NCBI GenBank assembly: GCA_965247635.1
Contig: CBDFHJ010000010.1
Coordinates: 372,001 to 436,000, forward strand
Source: CBDFHJ01 sp965247635
GTDB lineage: Bacteria > Chloroflexota > Dehalococcoidia > Lucifugimonadales > Australimonadaceae
Reading direction: 5' to 3'
DNA: 64,000 nt
Each line of letters begins with the position of its first letter. Position 1 is the first letter of the stretch. The notes beneath the pieces were generated by a model. The model did not search any database. It was not told where the DNA came from and was given only the letters and a program-made list of their open reading frames with translations. Positions 6,800 through 16,015 of this stretch are shown piece by piece. Made by a program: the position numbers and the translations under genes.

Positions 6800-8197
6800 C
6801 TAGGTCCGCAGGCGCAGGTGCTTGAAGAGCGAAGGGTGTACGTTACGCACCTTTTCCAGCGCCTGCTGCATCACGGCCACCAAAGAGAAGTGGGCCGTAG
6901 GCTGGGTCCGTAGCTTGAACAGGTGGTAGCACTCGCGCAGATTCATCGTCGCCACCACCCGTCGTCGGTGGGAGTGGGTCACCAGGTATTGGGCTACCTG
7001 GGGCGACACATCGGCCACGGCCTTAAACCCCGCATCCGACGTCTGCATGGCATCCTGGAACACGTCTCCAAGGCCGGCCTCCTCGACAAGCGAGGGCACG
7101 ACGTAACCCAGGGCCGTGGTGGCGGGCTGCGGGATGTACGTCTGCATGCGATGGCGCTTGAACTCCCGGTACGCCCCGTAGTCAAAGATGAACTCGAAGG
7201 TGCAGTAGGCGGACTCCATCTCCCTAATCGGGGAGTCGTGGGAGCCCAGGTGCTCCAGAGCGGTATCCAAGACCCGGTCCCGCTCCGCCACGCTGAGGCC
7301 TCGGACGTGCTGCCGTATCTCATCGTAGGGCCTGTGGGAGAGCCCGTACAGAAAGGCCGTAGCCACCTTCTCCTCCGCATCCGGGTCGTGGTGGACGAGC
7401 GTGACGTCGGACGCCGACGGCGCCGGCGCTTGGAACGCCGCCGCGGCCTGGTGCTGGCCCTTCCGCGTCTTGACCAAGTAATCGTTCCGTTCGGCGTACC
7501 TGATGAGCGTGGGAGTTACCTTGCTGCCCTGTTCCTTGAGCGCCTCCCCCAAGACGTGCTCCTCGGCCAGCTCGGCGGAAAGCAGCTTGCGGACGGCGTG
7601 CTCCAGGCTTCTGGCGTTCATGGTCACGCCCACGTTGGTGAGGGTCGCCGCTGGAAGCAGGAACCTGGCTGTATCGGTGGCCTCGCGCCGCAGCCGGAGG
7701 TTGTAACCCGAATCTCGCTCGTTCTCTCTCCGTGAACGCACCTGGGGGAGGTACGTTTTCCAGAGACCATCCACCACGCGTTGGTACAGCTCAAAGAGCC
7801 GCTGGCAGGTGTCCACAAAGGTCTGGCGCAGCCCCGACACGTCGGGGTCTAGCTCCGCGGGAACGTGGTAGTAGTCCGACTCAAATATCTGATAACGGCT
7901 GGACTTCTCCGTATAGGATGCCAGCCGGTTATCTTCCAGGGTATCGCAGGCCAGGCGCGAGACGTTCTCCACCGCCATGTGGATGATCGCGTGCTCGGCC
8001 ACCGAGGCGTGGCCGTAGTTCAGCACCCATCGCTCGTGGAAGTCCGCCGCCTTCTCTTCGGTCACCACCTGGCGTATCTCGTCGAAGGGCTCCGGCCTGC
8101 GCGAGGTCATGGCGAAGATGACGGCGATCTGCTCCTCCGCCAGCTCCTTGGGGTCCATGGGATAAACGCGGATGGGATAGGCAGTGACCGTGCGCAT
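6800..8197 (-). CDS. Tandem two-domain ThyX-family protein (FAD-dependent thymidylate synthase-like)
   Basis: A 465-residue protein with two consecutive ThyX-type domains, about residues 1-250 and 265-465; ordinary ThyX is about 220-250 residues and works as a homotetramer converting dUMP to dTMP with FAD and methylene-tetrahydrofolate. The ThyX signature RHRxxSxxExSxR is divided: domain 1 has D89-N90-R91 followed by the kept S94, E97, S99 and R101, while domain 2 keeps R338-H339-R340 but continues MQTYIPQPAT. Domain 1 has YGHASVAEHA (61-70) and NARSLEH (194-200); domain 2 has TMNLRECYHLFKLR. It may be an active pseudo-dimer, or a paralogue with another job. No thyA is visible in the window. 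Stand-alone gene. Confidence 0.8.
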   Translation of the reverse strand: MRTVTAYPIRVYPMDPKELAEEQIAVIFAMTSRRPEPFDEIRQVVTEEKAADFHERWVLNYGHASVAEHAIIHMAVENVSRLACDTLEDNRLASYTEKSSRYQIFESDYYHVPAELDPDVSGLRQTFVDTCQRLFELYQRVVDGLWKTYLPQVRSRRENERDSGYNLRLRREATDTARFLLPAATLTNVGVTMNARSLEHAVRKLLSAELAEEHVLGEALKEQGSKVTPTLIRYAERNDYLVKTRKGQHQAAAAFQAPAPSASDVTLVHHDPDAEEKVATAFLYGLSHRPYDEIRQHVRGLSVAERDRVLDTALEHLGSHDSPIREMESAYCTFEFIFDYGAYREFKRHRMQTYIPQPATTALGYVVPSLVEEAGLGDVFQDAMQTSDAGFKAVADVSPQVAQYLVTHSHRRRVVATMNLRECYHLFKLRTQPTAHFSLVAVMQQALEKVRNVHPSLFKHLRLRT

Positions 8198-8371
8198 CGT
8201 CTCAAGCCCGCAGTGGCTACGTCATCGGGGATGGCCTCATGATACACCCCTGGTGGCGGCACGATGCAATGCGCATACGGGCACTTCAGCGCGGCTCAGC
8301 GCCGGGACGGAGCGCAGGGGGTGGACACCACCGCTCAAGCGTGGGAGCCGTAGCCGGGGGCTCCGTCTGCC

Positions 8372-10738
8372 CTACAGTCCATCCGTGGGCACGTAGATGA
8401 CGTCGCGGGGTTTGCCCGGTTCGGCGCCGGGGCCCACGATGCCGTCATCCTCCAGCTGGTCCATGAGACGAGCCGCCCGCGGATATCCTATGCGTAGCCG
8501 CCGCTGGAGCAATGAGGTGGAGAGCTGGCGGTTGCGGACGGCGAGGTCAACGGCTTTCTGAAAGAGCGTATCCTGATCGTCTCCATGGTCGGCCACCTCC
8601 ACCGCGGCGGCTCTCTCGGCGGCGTACGCCTGCTCCTCCAGATGGATGTCGGTTACTGGTGGACCGTGTTGGCGGCGCCAATGCTGGGTGAGCGACTCCA
8701 TCTCCTCCTCGGAAATGAAGACGCCCTGGACCCGGCGTGGCTTGGGGGCGTTAGGCGAAAGGAAAAGCATGTCGCCCCGGCCCAGCAGCCGCTCGGCCCC
8801 CACCGCATCCAATATGGTCCGCGAGTCCACCTGCGAGGCGACGGCGAAGCTAATACGACTGGGGAAGTTGGCCTTGATCAGCCCCGTGACCACGTCCACC
8901 GAGGGCCGCTGCGTGGCGACCACCAGGTGTATGCCCGTGGCCCGGCCCAACTGGGCCAGGCGGCAAATGGCCTGCTCCACGTCGTAGGCGGAGGTAATCA
9001 TCAGGTCAGCTAGCTCGTCGATGCAGATCACCAGATAGGGGATATGTTCCTTGGCCCTGGGGCTGCTGTTGTAGGCGGACACGTTGCGGACGGCGGCCTC
9101 CTCCAAAAGCCGGAATCGGCGTTGCATCTCCTGGATGGTACCCTTGAGCAACCTCACGACCCGCTCCGGCTCCACCACCACCGGTGTTACCAGGTGCGGG
9201 ATACCGTTGTATGGCGTCAGCTCCACCCGCTTGGGGTCCACCAGTATCAGGCGGACCTTGGACGGGTGCTGGTGGGTGATCAGCGAGGCGATGACGCTGT
9301 TCAGACACACGCTCTTGCCGCTGCCCGTGGCCCCGGCAATGAGCAGGTGGGGCATGTCCACCAGGTCGATGGCGACCGACTCGCCCGCTGAGGCCTGGCC
9401 TAGGGCTACAGGCAGGCCACCGTTGGCCAACGCCTGTTGGTAGGCGTCCGACTCCATGACCGAGCGAATGGACACCAGAGAAGACGTTCGATTCGGCACC
9501 TCTACCCCGACCACGGGCTCACCCGGTACAGGCGCCTGTATGCGGAGGCTCGGCGTCGCTAGGGCCAGGGCCAGGTCCTTCTCTCTCGCAAGGATGCTGT
9601 CCACCTTCACCCGGCTACTTGGCGTTCCGCCGCTGACCTCCGTCTCCCCATTCACGTTTTTGGCGTCTGATGGCGCTTCCGCCACGGCTGACGCGGCCCT
9701 CCCGCGACGGTTCCAGCCCGGCACCAGACCAAACATGGTGACGGTGGGACCAGGCCGGATTTCGGTCACGTCTACCTCAACGCCGTGCTGCGCCAGCGCC
9801 TTCTCGATGAGCCGCGCGGTGGTGGTATGTTCGTCGTTCACCTTGAGGGTTAGCGGCGCTGTGTGGAAGAGGCTTGGCGGGGGCAAGGCCCACCCGTCCT
9901 TAGGCCTAGGGCCAGACACTTTGGGGGCTGGCGGCTGGCTCACGCGGTCCTCACGGGCCGGCCGTACCGCTACCGCCTGCCGGCTATTGGATGCAGCGGA
10001 TGCCGTCGACGCAATAGGCAGCTTCATCTGCTCGGCGCCGGTATCTGGCGGCGAAGGCCTTGGCGCCGCCTGGGAAGCGGTCCCCAAATACGCCTCTGCC
10101 TCGTGGGCGAGCTGCGCGTCGAGCCTGGCCGCCTCCCGGCCCGACACCCTGTCTATCGACTGCTTGGACACCGACGAGAGCCAGGGCACGAGCCGATACG
10201 CATGGCGGGATAAGCGTCCTAGCTCGATAAGGCCACGAACCGCCAGGCCCAGGCCGTACATGGACCGTAGGAACGCGATCCCTACTGGCCTGCTGGCGAC
10301 CTCCGGGCCGTTGATTTTCATAACCCACAGGCCGAAGAGTCCCAGCCCGGTGACGCGTACATAACTCAGCCAGGCCGTCTCGCCCTGAATGTCCAGGCCG
10401 AAATCGCCCCCCATGTTGGCGTCGCCCACCAGCGGCAGCGATCCATGGAAGTAGGCTAGGGTCCCTTGGGCCGCCACGAGTACCAAGGCCGAGCCCACCA
10501 TCAAGCGCCACCGGCGAAACAGGGCTCCCGGTCGGGAGTAGAACAGCAGAAGAAAGACGAGCGCCCAGGCCACGATGAAGGCTAGCCCCGCGCCGAAGTC
10601 CAGCAGCAGGCTCTCCGTTGCGTCACGGGTAGGATCGACGGTCCACGTGGGTTGGAGCCACACCACGATACCGGCGGAGACCGCCAGCGCCAGCAGCACC
10701 AGCCGCCCTGCCAACGTGTTCACCAGCAGCCCTAGCAC
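8372..10738 (-). CDS. ftsK: DNA translocase FtsK/SpoIIIE
   Basis: A 788-residue septum-located motor that pumps chromosomal DNA and helps dimer resolution at division. The N-terminus has membrane segments (about 5-28, 42-65, 78-98 and more weakly 128-142), followed by a proline- and alanine-rich linker and the alpha/beta/gamma motor. Walker A AGATGSGKS is near residues 468-476, Walker B LVICIDELADLM near 580-591, and RATGIHLVVATQRPSVDV follows. The C-terminal gamma winged-helix (about 725-785) is present and should read KOPS-like sequences. Slightly short N-terminal membrane part compared with E. coli FtsK, as usual outside the Gammaproteobacteria. Next to RNase J, 57 bases away, probably co-transcribed. 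Confidence 0.94.
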   Translation of the reverse strand: MLGLLVNTLAGRLVLLALAVSAGIVVWLQPTWTVDPTRDATESLLLDFGAGLAFIVAWALVFLLLFYSRPGALFRRWRLMVGSALVLVAAQGTLAYFHGSLPLVGDANMGGDFGLDIQGETAWLSYVRVTGLGLFGLWVMKINGPEVASRPVGIAFLRSMYGLGLAVRGLIELGRLSRHAYRLVPWLSSVSKQSIDRVSGREAARLDAQLAHEAEAYLGTASQAAPRPSPPDTGAEQMKLPIASTASAASNSRQAVAVRPAREDRVSQPPAPKVSGPRPKDGWALPPPSLFHTAPLTLKVNDEHTTTARLIEKALAQHGVEVDVTEIRPGPTVTMFGLVPGWNRRGRAASAVAEAPSDAKNVNGETEVSGGTPSSRVKVDSILAREKDLALALATPSLRIQAPVPGEPVVGVEVPNRTSSLVSIRSVMESDAYQQALANGGLPVALGQASAGESVAIDLVDMPHLLIAGATGSGKSVCLNSVIASLITHQHPSKVRLILVDPKRVELTPYNGIPHLVTPVVVEPERVVRLLKGTIQEMQRRFRLLEEAAVRNVSAYNSSPRAKEHIPYLVICIDELADLMITSAYDVEQAICRLAQLGRATGIHLVVATQRPSVDVVTGLIKANFPSRISFAVASQVDSRTILDAVGAERLLGRGDMLFLSPNAPKPRRVQGVFISEEEMESLTQHWRRQHGPPVTDIHLEEQAYAAERAAAVEVADHGDDQDTLFQKAVDLAVRNRQLSTSLLQRRLRIGYPRAARLMDQLEDDGIVGPGAEPGKPRDVIYVPTDGL

Positions 10739-10795
10739 CGAATGCCCTCCTTGCTCATCACGTTGCCAGCACCCCCATACCGAACGCTCCAGCCA

Positions 10796-12466
10796 CTACA
10801 CCTCGACGGGCACGGGGATGACCATCGGCCGGCGCCCCGTTTTCCGGTGCAGGTAGGCGGGGAGCACTTCCCGCACCTTGGCGCTGATGTAGCTCCACTC
10901 CATGGGCTGGTTGGCGCCACGGTCTAGCTCCTGGTGGACCATCGCCGTGGCCTCCTCCACCATCTCCGGCTGCGTGGCCATGTCAATAAAGCCACTGGAC
11001 ACCATCTCTGGCTCGCCCACCACACGGCCGGTGGAACGGTCCAGGCGCACCAGAACCACCACGAAGCCGTCACGCGCGAGGACCCGCCGGTCGCGGAGCA
11101 CGACGCTGCGCATATCGTACTGCCGCAGGCCGTCCACGTAGATGTGCCCCGCCTCCACGTGATCCACCACCGCCGCAGCGTCGGGCGTCACTTCCAACAC
11201 GTCGCCGTCCTCCAGCACGAAGGTGTCCTCCGCTCGCATGCCCACCTCCCTAGCCAGGCCGGCGTGGGCCACCAGCATGCGGTACTCACCGTGGATGGGC
11301 ACGAAGTACTGGGGTTTTACGAGGTTCAGCATGGTCTTAAGCTCTTCCTGACTGCCGTGGCCATGCACGTGAACCAAGGCTGTGCGGGCGTGCAACACCT
11401 TGGCGCCCAGGCGGTTCAGGTTATCGATGGTCCGGTGTACCACCGTCTCGTTTCCCGGGATCGCCGTGGCCGAGATGACCACGGTATCGCCCTCCTGGAT
11501 GGAGATCTCCCGGTGGCCCCGGTTGGCGATACGGACCAGCGCGGAAGTAGGCTCGCCCTGGCTGCCCGTCGTCACGATGACCTGGCGCTCCGGAGGAAGT
11601 GTTCCAAGCTCTTTGATCGGCAGCACCGTACCGCTGGGAGCCTTGATGTAGCCGTTTTCCATGGCCATCCGCACGTTGTCCACCATGCTTCGGCCCACCA
11701 CGGCCACCTTGCGGTCGTGCTTCACCGCGGCGTTGATGACCTGCTGCACTCGGGCGATAAGCGAGGCGAAGGTGGCTACCAGCACGCGCCCCGGCGCATC
11801 GCCGATCACGTGGTCCAAGGCGGTGCCCACCACCTGCTCGGACGGCGTATAGCCTGCCTCCTCGGCGTAAGTGGAGTCGGAGAGCAGGAGGAGCACGCCT
11901 TCCTTTCCCAGCTCCGCCAGGCGCTGCATGTCCAGCTTCTTACCGTCTACCGGCGTGTGGTCGATCTTGAAGTCGCCCGTGTGAATCACCACGCCCCTGG
12001 GCGTATGCAGGGCGATGCCACAGGCGTCGGGGATGCTGTGGCAGACCTGGAAGAACTCGGCCGTGATGCTGCCCAGCTCCACCCGGTCGCCGGGCTGCAC
12101 CTCCCGTAGCTGGTGGCCTCGAAGCTCATGGTGCTCCTGGAGCTTCACCTTAATGAGGTCGCGGGCCAGCGGCGGCGCGTATACGGGCACGTTCAGGTCC
12201 CGCAGCACGTAGGGAAGGGCCCCCACGTGATCTTCGTGCCCATGGGTGATCAGAATGGCCCTGACCTGCTCCTTGCGTTCCCGAAGGTAGGTGGTGTCCG
12301 GCAGGACCAGGTCGACTCCGAGCATGTCTGCTTTGGGGAAAAGGATTCCGGCGTCGATAACCACGATGTCGTCGCCATACTCCACGGCCATCATGTTCTT
12401 GCCGACTTCACCCAGGCCACCGAGGGGCACGACGCGCACGGGGCTATTGCGAAGCGGGGTAGACAT
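10796..12466 (-). CDS. rnj: Ribonuclease J
   Basis: A 556-residue metallo-beta-lactamase/beta-CASP nuclease with 5'-3' exonuclease and endonuclease activity for mRNA decay and rRNA maturation. The zinc-binding motif THGHEDH is at residues 74-80 (His75, His77, Asp79, His80), followed by HTGDFKIDHTP and the beta-CASP part with VTTGSQGEPTSALVRIA. The C-terminal domain after about 460 is the RNase J dimerisation region. Length is normal. It precedes ftsK in the same direction, an arrangement also seen in Gram-positive-like genomes. The ATG start gives the expected N-terminus shortly before VRVVPLGGLGEVGKNM. Confidence 0.95.
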   Translation of the reverse strand: MSTPLRNSPVRVVPLGGLGEVGKNMMAVEYGDDIVVIDAGILFPKADMLGVDLVLPDTTYLRERKEQVRAILITHGHEDHVGALPYVLRDLNVPVYAPPLARDLIKVKLQEHHELRGHQLREVQPGDRVELGSITAEFFQVCHSIPDACGIALHTPRGVVIHTGDFKIDHTPVDGKKLDMQRLAELGKEGVLLLLSDSTYAEEAGYTPSEQVVGTALDHVIGDAPGRVLVATFASLIARVQQVINAAVKHDRKVAVVGRSMVDNVRMAMENGYIKAPSGTVLPIKELGTLPPERQVIVTTGSQGEPTSALVRIANRGHREISIQEGDTVVISATAIPGNETVVHRTIDNLNRLGAKVLHARTALVHVHGHGSQEELKTMLNLVKPQYFVPIHGEYRMLVAHAGLAREVGMRAEDTFVLEDGDVLEVTPDAAAVVDHVEAGHIYVDGLRQYDMRSVVLRDRRVLARDGFVVVLVRLDRSTGRVVGEPEMVSSGFIDMATQPEMVEEATAMVHQELDRGANQPMEWSYISAKVREVLPAYLHRKTGRRPMVIPVPVEV

Positions 12467-12563
12467 CCTTAATTCCTGAATTCCTGCCTCTGCGAGGGGC
12501 TCACGGCTGAGTAGACGGCACGAGGCGAAGCGGGCCTCACCGGCGCGGGAGAGCGGTACCGGG

Positions 12564-13205
12564 CTACAGCATGCTGAGCTGGTGGCCCTGAGAGGCCTCC
12601 TTGGCTACGGCAACAGCAGGCTCGGGCGCCTTCTCCAGCAGCCGGCCAACCGCTTGGAAGTCCCGCTCAATCGTCCCTCGTAAGCCTGAGTTGTGTAGCG
12701 CCGCGGCCGGGTGGTAAAGTGGGAAAAGCGTCACATCGCCTATCCGGCGGGGCTTGGCCCGCATCTTGCTAATGCTTTCGTTGGGAAACCAGTTGGCCAG
12801 GGCGTGCCGGCCCAGCGGAATGATCACGCGCGGCCCGATAAGCCGGACCTGCTCGTCCAGGTACTTGCTACAAGCCGCGACCTCTCCCGGAAACGGGTCC
12901 CGGTTGCTGGGCGGCCGGCACTTGACCATATTGGTGATGTAGACCTCCTCGCGGGTGAGACCGACGGAGGCGAGCAGCTCGTTGAGAAATTGCCCGGCGG
13001 GCCCAACAAATGGCCGTCCCTGCCGGTCCTCTTGAAAGCCGGGGCCTTCCCCGACAAACATAATCTTCGCATCGAGGGAGCCTTCGCCAGGCACCGCCTG
13101 AGTGCGGGTCCTGTGCAGGGGGCAATCGGTACAGGAGTGGACGCGCTGGTGGAGATCATCAAGTGCTGACAAAGCGTGCTCCCTCCATAGCCCATTTTTG
13201 AACAA
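12564..13205 (-). CDS. Family 4 uracil-DNA glycosylase
   Basis: A 213-residue base-excision enzyme that removes uracil from DNA. The four cysteines that bind a [4Fe-4S] cluster in family 4 are visible: Cys25 and Cys28 in CTDCPLH, Cys96 in VKCRPPSNRDP, and Cys112 in AACSKYL. The catalytic motif GEGPG is at 52-56 and the C-terminal PLYHPAAAL motif holds the active-site histidine. Family-typical length. It follows acpP in the same direction with a 125-base gap and may be the end of that operon. A second, unrelated type 5 enzyme lies at 38.1 kb, so the genome repairs uracil with at least two families. Confidence 0.93.
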   Translation of the reverse strand: MFKNGLWREHALSALDDLHQRVHSCTDCPLHRTRTQAVPGEGSLDAKIMFVGEGPGFQEDRQGRPFVGPAGQFLNELLASVGLTREEVYITNMVKCRPPSNRDPFPGEVAACSKYLDEQVRLIGPRVIIPLGRHALANWFPNESISKMRAKPRRIGDVTLFPLYHPAAALHNSGLRGTIERDFQAVGRLLEKAPEPAVAVAKEASQGHQLSML

Positions 13206-13330
13206 TGGCTAGCAATTGAACAAAGAATAGCACTGCTCCCACGCCAGGTACAAGCCTGGCGAAGGTGAATTTCGCAGAGGCCGCAATGGGTAATAGGGCG
13301 CTACCAGAGGGGTCCCAAGGTCCAGGCTGG

Positions 13331-13588
13331 TTAGTCCGCGATGCCCTGGGCGTGGATAAACTTGACTGCGTCTTGGACCGTGTGGATGTTCTCCGCGTCT
13401 TCGTCGGAAATCCTGAGCTCTTTACCCTCCTGCGAGAACTCCTCCTCCAAAGCCATGATCAGCTCGACCAAGTCCAACGAGTCCGCGTTGAGGTCGTCCA
13501 GGAAGGACGCCTCCGGGGTGACCTTGGCCTCCTCCACTGCTAGGCGGTCCATTACCACACCCTTGACGCGATCATAGACATTCGCCAT
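13331..13588 (-). CDS. acpP: Acyl carrier protein
   Basis: An 85-residue acidic four-helix protein that carries growing fatty acyl chains. The phosphopantetheine attachment serine is Ser37 in NADSLDLVELIM, the universal DSL motif. Helices 2 and 3 are rich in Glu and Asp as expected for docking to fatty-acid-synthase enzymes. It is the last clear member of the yceD-rpmF-fabD-nusB-acpP operon, starting nine bases after the nusB stop codon with GGAGG before its ATG. Confidence 0.96.
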   Translation of the reverse strand: MANVYDRVKGVVMDRLAVEEAKVTPEASFLDDLNADSLDLVELIMALEEEFSQEGKELRISDEDAENIHTVQDAVKFIHAQGIAD

Positions 13589-13597
13589 GTAGCCTCC

Positions 13598-14074
13598 TCA
13601 AAGCTCGGTTGTCTCGGCCTCGCCGCCTGACTGCTCCTGTTCGGCTAAGACCGAGCCCAGCACTCCATTGATGAACCGGGGAGAGGCATCGCCTCCGTAG
13701 GCCTTCGCCAGCTCCACCGCCTCGTTGATAACTACCTTGGGCGGCGCGGTCGCCGCAAAGCGCAGCTCGTACAGGGCCAGCCGCAAGATGTTGCGGTCCA
13801 CCACCGCTAGCTGCGACACGGGCCATGCGGGAGCGAACCTCCCGACCAGCTCGTCCAGCTCCTGCCGGTGCCCCAGCACTCCACCCAGGTACTGCGTCGC
13901 CAGAGTGACCGCGCGTTGGCTCAGGCGTGAGCCCTCGGCCCACATCCGCAACGCCTCCCGCCACGGGTGACCGGTAAGGTCTACCTCGTACAGCACCTGC
14001 AAGGCAAGCACCCGCCCCTTGCGCCGGGACGCCGGGAAGCCAGCCTTGGCCGTTGTGGGCGGGTCCGTCGCCAT
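13598..14074 (-). CDS. nusB: Transcription antitermination factor NusB
   Basis: A 158-residue all-helical RNA-binding protein that, with NusE/S10, supports antitermination of rRNA operons. The region ALQVLYEVDLTGHPW, the DRNILRLALYEL block and VVINEAVELAKAYGGDASPRF (quoted parts: VINEAVELAK, FINGVLG) are the standard NusB signatures. About 20 extra N-terminal residues precede the core. It sits between fabD and acpP in the operon, with 38 bases to fabD. Confidence 0.93.
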   Translation of the reverse strand: MATDPPTTAKAGFPASRRKGRVLALQVLYEVDLTGHPWREALRMWAEGSRLSQRAVTLATQYLGGVLGHRQELDELVGRFAPAWPVSQLAVVDRNILRLALYELRFAATAPPKVVINEAVELAKAYGGDASPRFINGVLGSVLAEQEQSGGEAETTEL

Positions 14075-14112
14075 GGAACGCCCCTACGTTGTAAAAGAGC
14101 ACCAGTCCGCCC

Positions 14113-15054
14113 TTAGCTTATCGCCAGAGCCGCTATAGCGTCTAGGCCTTCCACTGCAACGGCTTCCACTTCTGGCGCGATTCGTCTGGTAAGCCCGGTC
14201 AGCGCGTTACCCGGGCCAACCTCGACGAAGCGGGTGACGCCCTGGGCCACCATGTACTCCACCGACGCTTGCCACATCACGCAGCCACATAGCTGCTGGG
14301 CCAGCTCCTGGCGGACCTCCTCGGGAGTCGTCACCGGCCCAGCGGTGGTGTTGGCGACGACGGGCACCGCCGTGTGGTGAAGCTCCACGTCTCGAAGCGT
14401 GCCGTCCAGCGCGTCCTGTGCGGGCCGCATCACCTCGGTATGAAACGCACCGCTGACCTCCAGGCGGACCACCCGCCGGACGTCCTGCGCCTGCGCCAGG
14501 GCCACCGCCTCGTCCAAAGCCGCGAGCGGTCCGGCGATGACGTACTGTCCAGGGCTGTTCAGGTTGGCGACCTGAGAGCCGGTTGCCGCACACACATCCT
14601 GGACCGTCTCCAGTGAGGCTCCCAGCATCGCCGCCATGCCGCTGGGCGCCCTGTCGCTCGCCGCCTGCATCAGCTCACCCCGGCGTCTCACCAGCCGTAG
14701 GCCATCGGCGAAGGTAAGGGCCTGGGCCGCCACCAGCGCGGTGTACTCACCAAGGCTATGGCCGGCCACGAAGGCAGGGGTTGGCATGGCGTCCCCAAGC
14801 TGCTCCTCCATGGCGCGCAGGCAGGCGATACTCACGCAGAAGATGGCGGGTTGCGCGTTCACCGTCTGGCGTAGCTCTTCAACTGGTCCCTCAAAGATGA
14901 GCTTGGTCAGCGGGAAGCCCAGGACGGCATCGGCTTCGTCGAACACCGACCGGGCCACGGCGGAGGCGCGATAGAGTTCGGCCCCCATACCGACCACCTG
15001 GGCCCCCTGGCCTGGGAATAGAAAGGCAGTGGTTGGACTGCTTGCGATGGACAC
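14113..15054 (-). CDS. fabD: Malonyl-CoA:ACP transacylase
   Basis: A 313-residue alpha/beta-hydrolase-like acyltransferase that loads malonyl groups onto ACP to start fatty acid elongation. The oxyanion segment FPGQGAQ is at 13-19, the nucleophile elbow GHSLGEY at 98-104 (Ser100), the substrate-selecting arginine follows in VRRRGELMQ, and the catalytic histidine is in SGAFHTEVM. Full length. The gene order rpmF-fabD-nusB-acpP links it with its protein substrate ACP. Confidence 0.96.
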   Translation of the reverse strand: MSIASSPTTAFLFPGQGAQVVGMGAELYRASAVARSVFDEADAVLGFPLTKLIFEGPVEELRQTVNAQPAIFCVSIACLRAMEEQLGDAMPTPAFVAGHSLGEYTALVAAQALTFADGLRLVRRRGELMQAASDRAPSGMAAMLGASLETVQDVCAATGSQVANLNSPGQYVIAGPLAALDEAVALAQAQDVRRVVRLEVSGAFHTEVMRPAQDALDGTLRDVELHHTAVPVVANTTAGPVTTPEEVRQELAQQLCGCVMWQASVEYMVAQGVTRFVEVGPGNALTGLTRRIAPEVEAVAVEGLDAIAALAIS

Positions 15055-15127
15055 CTGATGCGCTTTTGTGGCCTAAGAGTGCGGGGTGAGTGGTCGCGAG
15101 TAAGGGGCCAGCTTAGGCGAAAACGGA

Positions 15128-15319
15128 CTACGTGATCTCCGTCTCCACTCCCAAGATGTCTCGCCCCCGGTAGTAGCCGCACGACGGGCAGACTTGGTGG
15201 CTCAGCATGGGTTGATGGCAGTGGGAGCATTCGGTCAGGTGGGGCAGCGTGATGTGCCGGTGGGCGGCATGGGTGCCCTGCCTGGACTTGGAACGCCGCC
15301 GTTTGGGTAGCGGTGGCAT
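15128..15319 (-). CDS. rpmF: 50S ribosomal protein L32
   Basis: A 63-residue basic ribosomal protein. The start MPPLPKRRRSKSRQGTHAAH matches L32, and four cysteines (31, 34, 44, 47; CSHC and CPSC) form the zinc ribbon of the zinc-containing form. It follows yceD by 26 bases, the most conserved pairing of this gene in bacteria. Zinc-containing L32 implies no obvious zinc-independent duplicate here. Confidence 0.96.
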   Translation of the reverse strand: MPPLPKRRRSKSRQGTHAAHRHITLPHLTECSHCHQPMLSHQVCPSCGYYRGRDILGVETEIT

Positions 15320-15345
15320 GGTATGTCCTCGCTTTGACTGTTTTG

Positions 15346-15879
15346 CTACCGGTCCGTGTCACTGTCCAGAAACCGCTTCAGCGGCTCCCACCGCGGGTCT
15401 ATGGGCGGCGTGCACGCACACGTCTCTTCGTTGAGGTTAGTACCGCACTGCGGACAAAGCCCCTGGCAGTGGGCCAGGCACAGCGGCTTAAGGGGCATCG
15501 CCGCGATGGTGTATTGCCGCACAGCCTCGGTGAGGTCCAAAGTGTGGTGCTCGTCGATGGTGAAGTGCGCTTCCGCATCCTCCTCAGGCTTCACGCGTCT
15601 GCCGGTCTGGATGTCCAACGTCAGCAGGAACACCTCGTCGAGCTTCACGGTAACCCAGAGGCCGAAGGGGACCAGGCACCGGCTACACTCAGCCTCGGCC
15701 GTGGCGTCGAGACTTGCCTCGACCCACACTCCCTCGTCGGTCCTTATCAACCGCGTCGTCCCCTTGGCACGAGCGGCCGCATCGCCATCGGGAGTCGGGA
15801 CCTCGCCCTCCACTTCCACCCTGCGAGTGGAGCCTACCGTTTCCTTGAGCAGCTGAGCGACGTTCATCACCAGGCTCAT
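15346..15879 (-). CDS. yceD: YceD/DUF177 family protein, probable 23S rRNA accumulation factor
   Basis: A 177-residue protein of the YceD family, which in other bacteria and plastids is needed for 23S rRNA accumulation. It has the paired cysteine motifs of the family, CSRC around residue 65 and CLAHCQGLCPQC near 137-148, probably binding zinc. The position directly before rpmF is the classical context. First gene of the yceD-rpmF-fabD-nusB-acpP operon; GGAGGTGA precedes its ATG and a -10 box lies just upstream. Confidence 0.88.
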   Translation of the reverse strand: MSLVMNVAQLLKETVGSTRRVEVEGEVPTPDGDAAARAKGTTRLIRTDEGVWVEASLDATAEAECSRCLVPFGLWVTVKLDEVFLLTLDIQTGRRVKPEEDAEAHFTIDEHHTLDLTEAVRQYTIAAMPLKPLCLAHCQGLCPQCGTNLNEETCACTPPIDPRWEPLKRFLDSDTDR

Positions 15880-15902
15880 CCCCCATCACCTCCGCGCGGG
15901 CC

Positions 15903-15956
15903 ATTATAGCCCACCGACGCCGACGCCACCAGGTACACGACGAAGGGGCGTATAAT
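15903..15956. promoter_or_regulatory. Divergent -10 boxes
   Basis: Two perfect TATAAT hexamers point away from each other in the 136-base space: minus-strand at 15903-15908, driving yceD with a leader of roughly 18 bases, and plus-strand at 15951-15956, driving the GYD gene with a leader of about 50 bases. Neither has a good -35 match. Confidence 0.5.
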
Positions 15957-16015
15957 GGCCCCGGCGTTGGGATGCAGCGGAGAAAGCTCCATCTTCACAG
16001 CGGAGGAGCAAGGCG

